This document shows positions 42,314 through 50,706 of a DNA stretch of 64,000 bases, piece by piece; position 1 is the stretch's first letter; every line of letters starts with the position of its first letter. The stretch is from Bog-756 sp963769765. GTDB taxonomy: Bacteria > Actinomycetota > Acidimicrobiia > Acidimicrobiales > RAAP-2. Under the pieces are notes generated by a model. That model was not told where the DNA came from and did no database searches. It saw only the letters and a list, made by a program, of their open reading frames with translations. The position numbers and the translations under genes were made by a program. The stretch covers positions 186,001-250,000 of the forward strand of contig CAVYNA010000005.1 in NCBI GenBank assembly GCA_963769765.1, written 5' to 3'.

Positions 42314-43080
42314 GACGGCGTCCCTTCGTCGGCTCCGCCTGAGGCCTGCGGGCCGTCGGCCGACGGCGGACCGGTCGGAGACGGGACCGGATCACCGGTC
42401 GTGGACCCGGAGGGCGCCACGGCAGGTTCGGAACCGGGCGGAGCGAACGGCGGCACCACGCCGCGGAGCCGGACGAGGAGCACATGGATCCCGACCAGGA
42501 TGCCGACGACGAGGGGGAGGAGGACGATGTGCCACATCAGCATCTGCCCGAAGTTGGTGACGTTGAAGATGGCGCCGGCTCCGGTCGCGTTGATCCCGTC
42601 CTTCGCCTGCGTCGAGATCCACTGCGAGTCGAAGTTCTGCTGCGACAGGTAGCCGGTGAAGGCCGTGCCGACCGAGGCGATGAAGGAGACGACACCGGTG
42701 ATCCACGTCGCACGCCGCCTTCCGCGCCAGGCGGCCATGAAGAATTTGCCCCAGAGGTGGATGACCATGCAGAAGAAGAAGACCTCGACGCTCCAGAGAT
42801 GGAGCGAGTTGACGAACAGCCCCACGGTCGAGGTGTGCCACCACGACGGCCCGAAGATCGCGAGCACGATGCCGGTCAGGATCACCACGGTGAGGGCGGA
42901 GATGGTGAGCACGCCGAAGACGTAGATCCACGACGCCACGTACGCCGGCTGGCGGTCGGGCATGAGCTTCTGCGGAGGGAGCGCGTCGACCGCCGCGTGG
43001 CGCAGCTTGGCGCTGAGCTGGTGCGCGTCCTCCGGACGGTCGGCCGAGGCCGTCGGAGTGGGTTCGGTGCCGACGGTCAT
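42310..43080 (-). CDS. Cytochrome b6-like membrane subunit
   Basis: Encodes 256 residues. Four helices carry the two haem-ligand pairs: SLHLWSVEVFFFCMVIHLWG (His residues 14 apart) and MWHIVLLPLVVGILVGIH (His residues 15 apart). The 14/15 spacing is that of cytochrome b6 rather than mitochondrial-type cytochrome b. A Pro/Ser/Gly-rich tail of about 50 residues follows. It should carry electrons across the membrane between quinol and a partner. The start overlaps the preceding 63-residue gene (ATGA) and its stop overlaps the next gene, so all three are coupled. No Rieske protein or cytochrome c lies in the window. Confidence 0.88.
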   Translation of the reverse strand: MTVGTEPTPTASADRPEDAHQLSAKLRHAAVDALPPQKLMPDRQPAYVASWIYVFGVLTISALTVVILTGIVLAIFGPSWWHTSTVGLFVNSLHLWSVEVFFFCMVIHLWGKFFMAAWRGRRRATWITGVVSFIASVGTAFTGYLSQQNFDSQWISTQAKDGINATGAGAIFNVTNFGQMLMWHIVLLPLVVGILVGIHVLLVRLRGVVPPFAPPGSEPAVAPSGSTTGDPVPSPTGPPSADGPQASGGADEGTPS

Positions 43081-43268
43081 TCGTCATCGCCTCCGTGTCG
43101 TGGGAAGGGGATCACGATCGCGAGCACGAACACGAGCAGCATGAGGCCGATGACGATCAGGTTCGCGACGGACAGCTGGATGAATCCCCAGTGGACGTAG
43201 TGGCCAGGCCCGGTCAGGTTGACGAGACTGCCGAAGACCTGCAGCAGGACTGCCGAAATGCTCTGCAT
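43077..43268 (-). CDS. 63-residue single-span membrane protein of the cytochrome module
   Basis: ATG 43268 has a textbook AGGAGGT six bases upstream, which decides the start over longer frames. One or two hydrophobic segments are seen (ISAVLLQVFGSLVNLTG and LIVIGLMLLVFVLAIVI), with a short acidic tail HGGDDE. I do not recognise the family. The strong ribosome binding site and ATGA coupling to cytochrome b suggest a small structural subunit of that complex. Confidence 0.8.
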   Translation of the reverse strand: MQSISAVLLQVFGSLVNLTGPGHYVHWGFIQLSVANLIVIGLMLLVFVLAIVIPFPRHGGDDE

Positions 43269-43487
43269 GGTGTGACCTCCTGAAATGGAGCGTATTGAGC
43301 CATCCGCGTGGCAAACAGGGTCGAAAGTCCCCTCACCTCGACATTCGAACCACCGGTCGCCAGCGGGTGGCGCTGCGGGCCGGACCCCGTTCCGGACCGC
43401 TGACGGCACCGCCAACGCTACCGAAGGTCCCCCCGCGAACCGCGGAGCATCCGCATACGCTGAGCGTCAGACCCCGAGGAGGCACCT

Positions 43488-44366
43488 GTGAAGCTCGGCA
43501 TCCACTTCGTCAACTTCTCCCTGCCGGGGGGCCCGGCATCGATCGCGTCGACGCTCGCGGATACCGCCCGGGCTGCGGACGAGGGAGGGTGTGCGCTCTT
43601 CACGCTCATGGACCACTGGTTCCAGATGGACACGATGGCAGACGCCCACGATCCGATGCTCGAGGGCTACACCTCGCTCGGGTTCGTTGCGGGTCAGACG
43701 CGGTCGATCAGGCTCGGCCTGCTGGTCACCGGCGTCACCTACCGCCACCCCGGACTGCTGGCCAAGGTGGTCACCACCCTCGACGTCCTCTCGGGTGGTC
43801 GCGCACAGCTCGGGATCGGTGCCGCCTGGTACGAGCGGGAGCACCTCGGGCTCGGGGTGCCGTTCCCGCCGGTCGGTGAGCGCTTCGAGCGGCTCGAGGA
43901 GACCCTCCAGATCTGCCGGCAGATGTGGAGCGACGACGACGGCCCCTTCGAGGGCCGGCACTACCGGCTCGCCGAGACGGTGTGCTCGCCGCAGCCGCTC
44001 AGCCGTCCCGGTCCGCGCGTACTGGTCGGTGGAAGCGGCGAGCGCAAGACCCTGCGACTGGTGGCGCGGTACGCGGACTCGTGCAACCTGTTCGCGCCGG
44101 ACGCGGAGGTGGTCGCGCACAAGCTCGAGGTCCTCGACCGCCACTGCGAGGCCGAGGGTCGGGACCCGGCCGACATCGAACGGACGATCCTCGCATTCGC
44201 GGACCCGCTCGAGGACGAGGACGCGTTCCTCTCGAGCATGGAGGACTATGCCCGGCTCGGGATCGACCAGGTCGACGTGATGCCGCTGGTCCCCGACCCG
44301 GTGGGATGGGCGGTCGCGCTGGGCGAGCGGGTGGTGCCGAGGCTCGCCGACCTGGGGACCGCGTAG
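43488..44366 (+). CDS. LLM-class F420-dependent oxidoreductase
   Basis: Encodes 292 residues from a GTG with GAGGAGG five bases upstream. MKLGIHFVNFSLPGG, LFTLMDHWFQM, IRLGLLVTGVTYRHPGLLAKVVTTLD and GRAQLGIGAAWYEREH are the successive strands of the bacterial luciferase-like TIM barrel. GPRVLVGGSGERKTLRL is the phosphate-binding region. The family in actinobacteria mostly uses reduced F420; F420 rather than FMN is inferred. Substrate unknown. It converges on the kinase gene across a hairpin. Confidence 0.9.
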   Translation: MKLGIHFVNFSLPGGPASIASTLADTARAADEGGCALFTLMDHWFQMDTMADAHDPMLEGYTSLGFVAGQTRSIRLGLLVTGVTYRHPGLLAKVVTTLDVLSGGRAQLGIGAAWYEREHLGLGVPFPPVGERFERLEETLQICRQMWSDDDGPFEGRHYRLAETVCSPQPLSRPGPRVLVGGSGERKTLRLVARYADSCNLFAPDAEVVAHKLEVLDRHCEAEGRDPADIERTILAFADPLEDEDAFLSSMEDYARLGIDQVDVMPLVPDPVGWAVALGERVVPRLADLGTA

Positions 44367-44402
44367 GGCTCCTCGTGCACCGGCCCAGGTGAGGGATCCG
44401 TG

Positions 44403-44432
44403 GCGGCGGACCGACTCACACGGTCCGGCCGC
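44403..44432. terminator. Hairpin between convergent genes (bidirectional terminator)
   Basis: GCGGCGGACC (44403-44412) pairs with GGTCCGGCCGC (44422-44432) with a one-base bulge around a nine-base loop. It touches the stop of the minus-strand kinase and lies 36 bases after the plus-strand oxidoreductase. Confidence 0.55.
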
Positions 44433-45440
44433 TCAGGGGACGATCGCTGCGGCGGCGTTCCGGAGCCGCCGCTCGGCCCCTTCGGGCGCTCCGAGCACGT
44501 CGAGCCCGAGCAGTGCGGCACCGAGCACTGGTGGGCCCTCGAGCCGTCGGAACCGCGCCTGCGCTGCGCGAGCGCGGACCGACCGCTCGATCCGCTGGTC
44601 GAACCCGACGTGTCCCCCGTCGAAGAGGCCCCCGCCGAGGACCACCTCGACCGCGGCGTCGTCCAGTCCGAGCCGATGGATGGCGGCCGTCGCCATCGCA
44701 GTGACCTCGTCGGCGAGGAAGGAGACCGCCTCTGTCGCGGCCCGGTCCCCGGCCCCTGCAGCGTCGAGGCAGACCGCGGCGAGCTCGAAGAGGCGGCCGT
44801 AGGGGATCGCGCCGGTGTAGACCGCGGTCAGGACCGCTTCGGCGTCGGGGAGGTCGAAGTGCCCGGGCACCGCCGTGGCGAGCACGGTCGGACGGCCCCG
44901 TCCGTCGGAGGACCGGAGCGCCAGTCCGAGGGTGCGGACACCGAGCCACGATCCTCCCGAGGCGAAGTCGCCGGAGAGCTCGGCCAGCGACGGGAAGGCC
45001 ACCACCGCGCCGTCGGGCCCGAGGCCGACGCAGTTGAGGCCGGAGCCACAGACGATGCCGATGCCCCAGCCGGAGCGCGCTCCCGCGCGCAGCACGGCCA
45101 TGGTGTCATTGCGCAGGACGTCCCGTGTGCTCCAGCCCTGCCGGGCGATCGCGGCGGTGAGCCGCTCCCCGTCGACCGGGAGGTCGAGACCGGCAAGGCA
45201 GTAGACGCCGGTGTCGACGGCGGGCCGATCGGCAGGATCGCGCCCGGCCGCAGTCAATGCGGTCGCGATGGTGACGCCGAGCGCGTCCATCGCGCCGTCC
45301 ATCCCGGAGAACTGGTGGTTCGACCCTGCGCCACGCCCCGAGCCGAGGAGGGTCCCGTCCGTGGCCACGATCCAGACGTCGGTCTTCGACGCACCGCCGT
45401 CAGCGGCGATCAGCACCGCGGAGTCCGCCGCTCGCGCCAC
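44433..45440 (-). CDS. BadF/BadG-type ATPase, N-acetylglucosamine kinase-like
   Basis: Encodes 335 residues from GTG 45440. LIAADGGASKTDVWIVATDG is the phosphate-1 loop of the actin-like ASKHA fold; LRNDTMAVLRAG, GIVCGSGLNCVG (phosphate-2) and VEVVLGGGLFDGG (adenosine motif) follow. No CoA-enzyme-activase Cys cluster is present, so it is more likely a sugar kinase than a radical-enzyme activator. It is divergent from a GH4 glycosidase with only 49 bases between, suggesting joint control in phospho-sugar use. Confidence 0.82.
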   Translation of the reverse strand: MARAADSAVLIAADGGASKTDVWIVATDGTLLGSGRGAGSNHQFSGMDGAMDALGVTIATALTAAGRDPADRPAVDTGVYCLAGLDLPVDGERLTAAIARQGWSTRDVLRNDTMAVLRAGARSGWGIGIVCGSGLNCVGLGPDGAVVAFPSLAELSGDFASGGSWLGVRTLGLALRSSDGRGRPTVLATAVPGHFDLPDAEAVLTAVYTGAIPYGRLFELAAVCLDAAGAGDRAATEAVSFLADEVTAMATAAIHRLGLDDAAVEVVLGGGLFDGGHVGFDQRIERSVRARAAQARFRRLEGPPVLGAALLGLDVLGAPEGAERRLRNAAAAIVP

Positions 45441-45489
45441 TACCCGCGACCCCCGTGGACCGTCATCTCGGTGATGTTACGTTTCGGAC

Positions 45490-46773
45490 GTGGGGACGAA
45501 GGTCGCGGTGGTGGGCGGAGGAAGCACCTACACGCCCGAGCTCGTCGACAGCCTCTGCGCCCACGAGGACCGGCTGGTCGTCGACGAGCTCGTCCTTCTC
45601 GACCCCGACCTCGAGCGTCTGGACGTCGTGGCCGGGCTGGCCGAGCGCATCCTGCGACGCCGCGACTGGACCGGGCGGCTCGTGACGACGGACAACCGCC
45701 ACCGGGCCGTGGACGGCGCCGACTTCGTCGTCGTCCAGCTCCGGGTGGGAGGACAAGCGGCGCGTCACACCGACGAGACGCTGCCCGTGGGATACGGCTG
45801 TCTGGGGCAGGAGACGACCGGTCCCGGCGGCTTGGCAAAGGCTCTTCGCACCGTCCCGGTCGTCCTCGAGATCGCCGAGGAGACCGCTGCCCGCGGCGCG
45901 CCCGGGGCCTGGGTGGTCGACTTCACGAATCCGGTCGGCATCGTCACCCAGGCGCTCCTCGACGACGGCCACCGGGCGGTCGGGCTCTGCAACGTGGCGA
46001 TCACCGTGCAGCGGAGGATCGGCCACTATCTCGACGTCGATCCCGACACCGTCGAGCTCGAGCACGTCGGGCTCAACCACCTCACCTGGGCGCGCTCGGC
46101 CAGGGTCGACGGGGTGGACCGCATGGGTGAGCTGCTCGCGCGCTTCGCACCCGAGCTCGAGCTCGAGACGGGTGTGCCGCGCGGGATGCTCGAGCTCCTC
46201 GGCGCGCTGCCCTCCTACTACCTGCACTACTACTACTGCCTGGCCGACAATCTGGCGGAGCAGTCCGCTCCGGGGTGGCGCTCGCGTGCCGAGGTCGTCG
46301 CGGTGCTCGAGTCGGAGCTTCTCGAGATGTACCGCAACCCGGCGCTCGACACCAAGCCGGAGAAGCTCTCCTACCGGGGCGGTGCGTACTACTCGGAGGC
46401 GGCGGTCCGGCTCGTGGCGTCGCTTCACGCCGGCACCGGCGACGTGCAGGTCGTCGACGTTCGCAACGACGGTGCGCTGCCGGGACTGCCCGACGACGCG
46501 GTGGTCGAGGTGCCCTGTGTGGTCGACCGTTCCGGCGCGCGGCCGGTCGCCCAGCGCCCGCTGCCCCCCGACATGGCCGGGCTGGTCGGGCACTGCAAGG
46601 CCTACGAGCGACTCGCGGTCGAGGCGGCCCTGAGCGGGAGCCGCGCCACGGCCATCCGCGCGCTCGTCGCCAATCCCCTGGTCGGCCAGTACCCGCTCGC
46701 CGAGCAGCTGGCCGACACGCTGCTCGAGGCCAACCGACGCTTCCTCCCGCGGTTCTTCCCCGAGGACCGCTGA
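45490..46773 (+). CDS. Glycoside hydrolase family 4 (6-phospho-beta-glucosidase-like)
   Basis: Encodes 427 residues from a GTG without a ribosome binding site; the message may be leaderless. VAVVGGGSTYTPELVDSL is the NAD-binding GxGS motif of GH4. WVVDFTNPVGIVTQALL contains the substrate/metal-binding Asn-Pro, GLCNVAI the metal-ligand Cys and HVGLNHLTW the metal-ligand His. GH4 enzymes cleave glycosides by an NAD+- and Mn2+-dependent redox-elimination mechanism; this branch usually acts on 6-phospho-beta-glucosides. No PTS genes are seen, so phosphate may be added by the divergent kinase. Confidence 0.92.
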   Translation: MGTKVAVVGGGSTYTPELVDSLCAHEDRLVVDELVLLDPDLERLDVVAGLAERILRRRDWTGRLVTTDNRHRAVDGADFVVVQLRVGGQAARHTDETLPVGYGCLGQETTGPGGLAKALRTVPVVLEIAEETAARGAPGAWVVDFTNPVGIVTQALLDDGHRAVGLCNVAITVQRRIGHYLDVDPDTVELEHVGLNHLTWARSARVDGVDRMGELLARFAPELELETGVPRGMLELLGALPSYYLHYYYCLADNLAEQSAPGWRSRAEVVAVLESELLEMYRNPALDTKPEKLSYRGGAYYSEAAVRLVASLHAGTGDVQVVDVRNDGALPGLPDDAVVEVPCVVDRSGARPVAQRPLPPDMAGLVGHCKAYERLAVEAALSGSRATAIRALVANPLVGQYPLAEQLADTLLEANRRFLPRFFPEDR

Positions 46774-46823
46774 CCGGGCCCCAACTTCTGACGTGGCGGT
46801 CGGTCGGTCGAGACGGCGGGCGA

Positions 46824-47627
46824 TCAGGAGGAGAACCGCCGCATGGACCTCTGGTAGGCGATGGGCGCGAGCGACCGTGCGAACGGCGCGAGCAACGGGA
46901 GGGCCGAGGCATTGATCTCGATCCTTGGACCTCCCATCCGGTCGAGCAGCTTGGCTGCGACCTGGGCCTCGGTACGGCGCACCGGCTTCGGTGGCAGCTT
47001 GCCGCCGTCGTCGGTCCCCGACAGACCCATTGCGGTCGGGACCCACGCCGGATAGAGCACGTGGACCTGGACGCCGCGTGCCGCGACCTCGTGTGCCACG
47101 GACTCGGTGAACGCGGCGACCGCGGCCTTGGCTGCCGCATAGGCGCTGTGGGCGGGTTCGGGGGCTCTCGCGGCATCTGATGCGACGTTGACCACGATCC
47201 CCGAGCCGCGTCGGGTCATGCCGGGAAGGACCGCGAGGGTGCCGGCGACCACCCCGAAGAGGTCGACGTCGAAGATCTGCCGGAAGGCTTGTGTGAAGCC
47301 GTCGTCCACCGGTGTGAGCTGCTCGATCGCGGCGTTGTTGATGAGGACGTCGATGCGGCCGTGGCGGTCCTCGACGTCGGCGAGCACCCGCTCGAACGCC
47401 GAGGTGTCCGCGACGTCGCAGACCCGGGTCGTACACGCCGGCACGGACCGCCGGAGCTCGGCGCCGACCGCTTCGAGGAGCGCGTCGCGCCGAGCGAGTC
47501 CCACCACGATCGCTCCACGATCGGCGAGCTCGAGCGCGACCCTGCGTCCGATGCCGGACGACGCGCCCGTGACGACGGCGACCGAGCCGTCGTAGCGAAC
47601 AGGCGATGCCCTGTGACCCCGTCGCAC
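46824..47627 (-). CDS. Short-chain dehydrogenase/reductase (SDR)
   Basis: Encodes 267 residues from GTG 47627, the start that leaves a normal short leader. AVVTGASSGIGRRVALELADRG is the NAD(P)-binding motif, DVLINNAAIEQL the NNAG-equivalent, and the catalytic set is Ser in VVNVASDAAR with Tyr and Lys in SAYAAAKAAVAAF. LARRDAL after the second strand suggests NADP preference. Substrate unknown. It is divergent from the propeller lipoproteins. Confidence 0.9.
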   Translation of the reverse strand: MRRGHRASPVRYDGSVAVVTGASSGIGRRVALELADRGAIVVGLARRDALLEAVGAELRRSVPACTTRVCDVADTSAFERVLADVEDRHGRIDVLINNAAIEQLTPVDDGFTQAFRQIFDVDLFGVVAGTLAVLPGMTRRGSGIVVNVASDAARAPEPAHSAYAAAKAAVAAFTESVAHEVAARGVQVHVLYPAWVPTAMGLSGTDDGGKLPPKPVRRTEAQVAAKLLDRMGGPRIEINASALPLLAPFARSLAPIAYQRSMRRFSS

Positions 47628-47728
47628 GCCGCTGACGATAGGCCGGCGGCCGCCTCCGGGAAGGACCGGATCGGTTGACGCGCCTCGACGTCCGTAGTAG
47701 GACACCATCGCCGTCAGGAGGGGGATCC

Positions 47729-49123
47729 GTGAGCTCGAGGTCGATCACATGTCGGAAAGCGGGTCGCGGTCGTGCGCGGTCGTGGGCGGGAGTCACTGCG
47801 GTCCTCGCCCTCGTCGCCGCCGGTTGCACGACGACCTCCGCGTCGACCACGTCGACCACCCGTGCCGGCGGGGTGACGGCCAAGTCGGGCTACCTCGTCT
47901 ACTGGGACCAGAACGAAGAGGTCGACCTGCTCTCGATGCCGTCGGGCCAACAGGGTCAGCTGATGCCCGCCTGGGATCTGAACGGCCAGGTCTGCGTCCT
48001 CCCGGATCGCTCGGGTCGCTTCGTCGGCGGGCTCGACCCGACCATCCCGAGCCAGCACAACCCCGGGGGGCTGAAGCCCTACAAGGCGCCCGCGATCGGT
48101 GAGGAGCTGAACCGCGCGAACGGCTCGTACTCGGGCCAGGTCCTCTACGTGCCGGGTCCGTACAAGCTGCCGGGCCAGAGCATCGGCGACGACTCGCCGC
48201 CCGACTCGAGCGGTGTGTTCAACGGCCAGAGCACCTACACGGGCTGCGTGTTCACCCACTCGGGCAACTTGCTCGCCACCGACATCGGGACCGCGCAGGG
48301 CAGCTTCCCGGTCCCGAATGACGGCCGTCTCGTGGAGTGGTTCGCTCCGTCCTACTCGAGCTACTGCATCGTGGCCGGACCGACGGCCGGCGGGGTCGGT
48401 CCCCACCACGTGGACGGTACCGGCGGGCTCAGCCAGCCGGGCATGCTCGCCACGACGACCTCGGGCGACGTGCTCCTGCCCGAAGCCGGCATCGACCAGG
48501 TCCTGAAGGTCGACCACACGTCGCTCCCGACCAGCGCGGCAGCGTGCCCGGGAGGCCTCTACCCGACCGGGAAGCTGCGGACCTCGGTGTTCTTCCAGGG
48601 CTCGTCGACCATGCTGCCCTTCCCGAACGGAGTGGCCTACGACGCCTCCTGCAACTGCTACGCGATCTCCAGCTTCTTCGGCAACCCTTCCATCGCCTGG
48701 TTCACCGCGTCGGGCCAGCCAGCACCAGGTCGGGGGTCGGTGCCCGGTGAGACCCTCGCCCAGCTCGGCCAGGATCCGAACGGCTACAACCCGTTCGGGC
48801 TCGCGATCGCTCCCGACGGGACGCTCTACTTCGTGGACATCCACATCACGTGCAAGAACAACATCATCGGCGACGGGTGCGGGCCGGCGGACTACGGGGG
48901 GCGGGTGATGCGGGTGCCGGTCACCGGCGGCCGGCCGGGGACACCGCAGGTGGTCAACTCCGGCTTCGACTTCCCGACCAGCGTGACGGTGTGCGTGCCC
49001 TCGGTCGAGGTCTGCCCGTACCCGACCGGGCGGTTGGTGCCGCCGGCGTCGGGACCGTCGGAGAACAACGTACCCGCCATCGGGCCGTCCTCCAGCGCTC
49101 CGGCGACGGCCGGCTTCGGCTGA
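47729..49123 (+). CDS. Secreted lipoprotein, NHL/SMP-30-like beta-propeller
   Basis: Encodes 464 residues. GTG 47729 sits behind AGGAGGGGG, settling the start. The signal ends LALVAAGC (lipobox), then a Ser/Thr linker. Repeating strand patterns such as NGVAYDASCNCYAIS and FGLAIAPDGTLYFVDI resemble NHL or gluconolactonase-type propellers. Several Cys pairs suggest disulfides outside the membrane. No catalytic assignment is possible. It is five bases upstream of a second propeller lipoprotein and probably cotranscribed. Confidence 0.75.
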   Translation: MSSRSITCRKAGRGRARSWAGVTAVLALVAAGCTTTSASTTSTTRAGGVTAKSGYLVYWDQNEEVDLLSMPSGQQGQLMPAWDLNGQVCVLPDRSGRFVGGLDPTIPSQHNPGGLKPYKAPAIGEELNRANGSYSGQVLYVPGPYKLPGQSIGDDSPPDSSGVFNGQSTYTGCVFTHSGNLLATDIGTAQGSFPVPNDGRLVEWFAPSYSSYCIVAGPTAGGVGPHHVDGTGGLSQPGMLATTTSGDVLLPEAGIDQVLKVDHTSLPTSAAACPGGLYPTGKLRTSVFFQGSSTMLPFPNGVAYDASCNCYAISSFFGNPSIAWFTASGQPAPGRGSVPGETLAQLGQDPNGYNPFGLAIAPDGTLYFVDIHITCKNNIIGDGCGPADYGGRVMRVPVTGGRPGTPQVVNSGFDFPTSVTVCVPSVEVCPYPTGRLVPPASGPSENNVPAIGPSSSAPATAGFG

Positions 49124-49128
49124 GCGCG

Positions 49129-50688
49129 ATGGCCCGAAGGGCTCGGCTCCGGCGCGGCCGACGCCGCGTCGGGTGCCTGGTGTCAGTCGCACTCGTGCTC
49201 ACCGCGTGCTCCGGCGTGTCGGCGACGCCAGGAACGTTGCCGGTCCGGGCACCAGGCCCCTACGACTGGCCGAGCTACGGACACGATGCGCAACACACGT
49301 TCGCCGGACGCACCACCTTGACACCGACGACCGCCGGCACGCTCAAGCAGGCGTGGTTCTTCCGAACGGGAGACGCGGTGACCGCGACCCCGACTGTCGT
49401 CGACGGCACGGTGTACGCAGGGTCGTGGGACGACTACTTCTACGCCGTCGACCTCGCGACCGGTCGACTGCGCTGGAAGGTGCGGCTCAGGTCTCAGGAC
49501 GCGATCACCCCCTACCCGGGCGAGAAGGTCCGGGACATCACCTCCGACGGTGGACTGGTGACCTCGTCCGCCTGGTACGAGCCCGGAAACGGGATCCGAC
49601 CGGACCTGGTCATCGTCGGCGGCGGATTCACGCTCTACGCGCTCGATGCGGAGACCGGGGCGACCTACTGGTCGCACGACTACACCGGACGGCCGGACCT
49701 GCCGCCGAACCCGAACAAGGACAGCACCCGCATCTTCTCGTCACCGGTCGTCGTCGGTGACAAGGTGCTCTTCGGGGTCGACGTCGACGGGTCGTTCGGG
49801 TACCGCGGCTCTGTGGTCGCGGCGAGCCTGGATACGGGGGCGCCGGTGTGGAACTTCCAAACCGACGCCTCGGTGGACGGGTACTTCCTCAACGACGGTT
49901 GCGGGAGCGTGTGGTCGTCCGGCACCGTCCTGCCCGCACAGGGCCTCGTCGTCTTCGACGTCGCGGACTGTCAGTTCTCGAACCCGCCTCCGTACAACGA
50001 GACGGTGTTCGCACTACACATCGAAACCGGCAGCCTCGCCTGGGTGTTCCGCCCGGTCCGGCCGGATCCGACCTGCGACCTCGACTTCGGCGCGACGCCC
50101 AACGCAGGGCTCGCCCCGGACGGCACGGCGACCTTTCTCGGAGTGGGGAGCAAGGACGGGATCTATTACTCGCTCGACCCCGCGACCGGACAGCAACGAT
50201 GGGCGACGCGGGTCGTCTTCGGCGGCTTCACCGGCGGGTTCATCGCGACCGCGGCCTACGACGGCAGCCACGTCTACGGGTCGACGGCCATCGGAGACTA
50301 CGGACGGTTCAAAGGTGCGGGCGCGATCCTCTGTGACCCGGGGAATCCGGGCGATGTCCCGTTTCAGGAGCCGACCGTCCACGCGTTCGACGCGGCGACC
50401 GGCGCAGTGGTCTGGCAGGCCCAGCACGGCGCGTCGTTCTCGCCGACCACCGTCGCCGGCGGGCTCACCTTCAACGGCCCCGCTCTCTCCGGTCCGTACC
50501 TCGACGTCCGCCTCTCTGCGACCGGCGCGCTGGTGAACAAGGTGACCTTGCCGCAGGCCAACTGGTCGGGCGTCGCCACTGTCGGTGACGCAGTGGTCCT
50601 CGGAGTGGGATCGACCTACAACGCGCGAAATGCAGGCATCGTCGCGCTCACGCCGGGCGGCGTGACGCCCTCGGTTCCGTCCCGCTGA
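49129..50688 (+). CDS. PQQ-binding-like beta-propeller lipoprotein
   Basis: Encodes 519 residues from ATG 49129. The lipoprotein signal ends VLTAC. DWPSYGHDAQHTFAGRTTLTP is the usual first strand of PQQ-dehydrogenase-like propellers. Tryptophan-docking repeats recur: YAVDLATGRLRWKV, YALDAETGATYWSHD, ASLDTGAPVWNFQ, HIETGSLAWVF, LDPATGQQRWATR and FDAATGAVVWQAQ. It resembles quinoprotein dehydrogenases or BamB-type scaffolds; I cannot identify a catalytic Asp/Ca site with confidence. It probably acts outside the membrane together with the preceding lipoprotein. Confidence 0.85.
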   Translation: MARRARLRRGRRRVGCLVSVALVLTACSGVSATPGTLPVRAPGPYDWPSYGHDAQHTFAGRTTLTPTTAGTLKQAWFFRTGDAVTATPTVVDGTVYAGSWDDYFYAVDLATGRLRWKVRLRSQDAITPYPGEKVRDITSDGGLVTSSAWYEPGNGIRPDLVIVGGGFTLYALDAETGATYWSHDYTGRPDLPPNPNKDSTRIFSSPVVVGDKVLFGVDVDGSFGYRGSVVAASLDTGAPVWNFQTDASVDGYFLNDGCGSVWSSGTVLPAQGLVVFDVADCQFSNPPPYNETVFALHIETGSLAWVFRPVRPDPTCDLDFGATPNAGLAPDGTATFLGVGSKDGIYYSLDPATGQQRWATRVVFGGFTGGFIATAAYDGSHVYGSTAIGDYGRFKGAGAILCDPGNPGDVPFQEPTVHAFDAATGAVVWQAQHGASFSPTTVAGGLTFNGPALSGPYLDVRLSATGALVNKVTLPQANWSGVATVGDAVVLGVGSTYNARNAGIVALTPGGVTPSVPSR

Positions 50689-50706
50689 CCGACCCCGACC
50701 GGGCGG

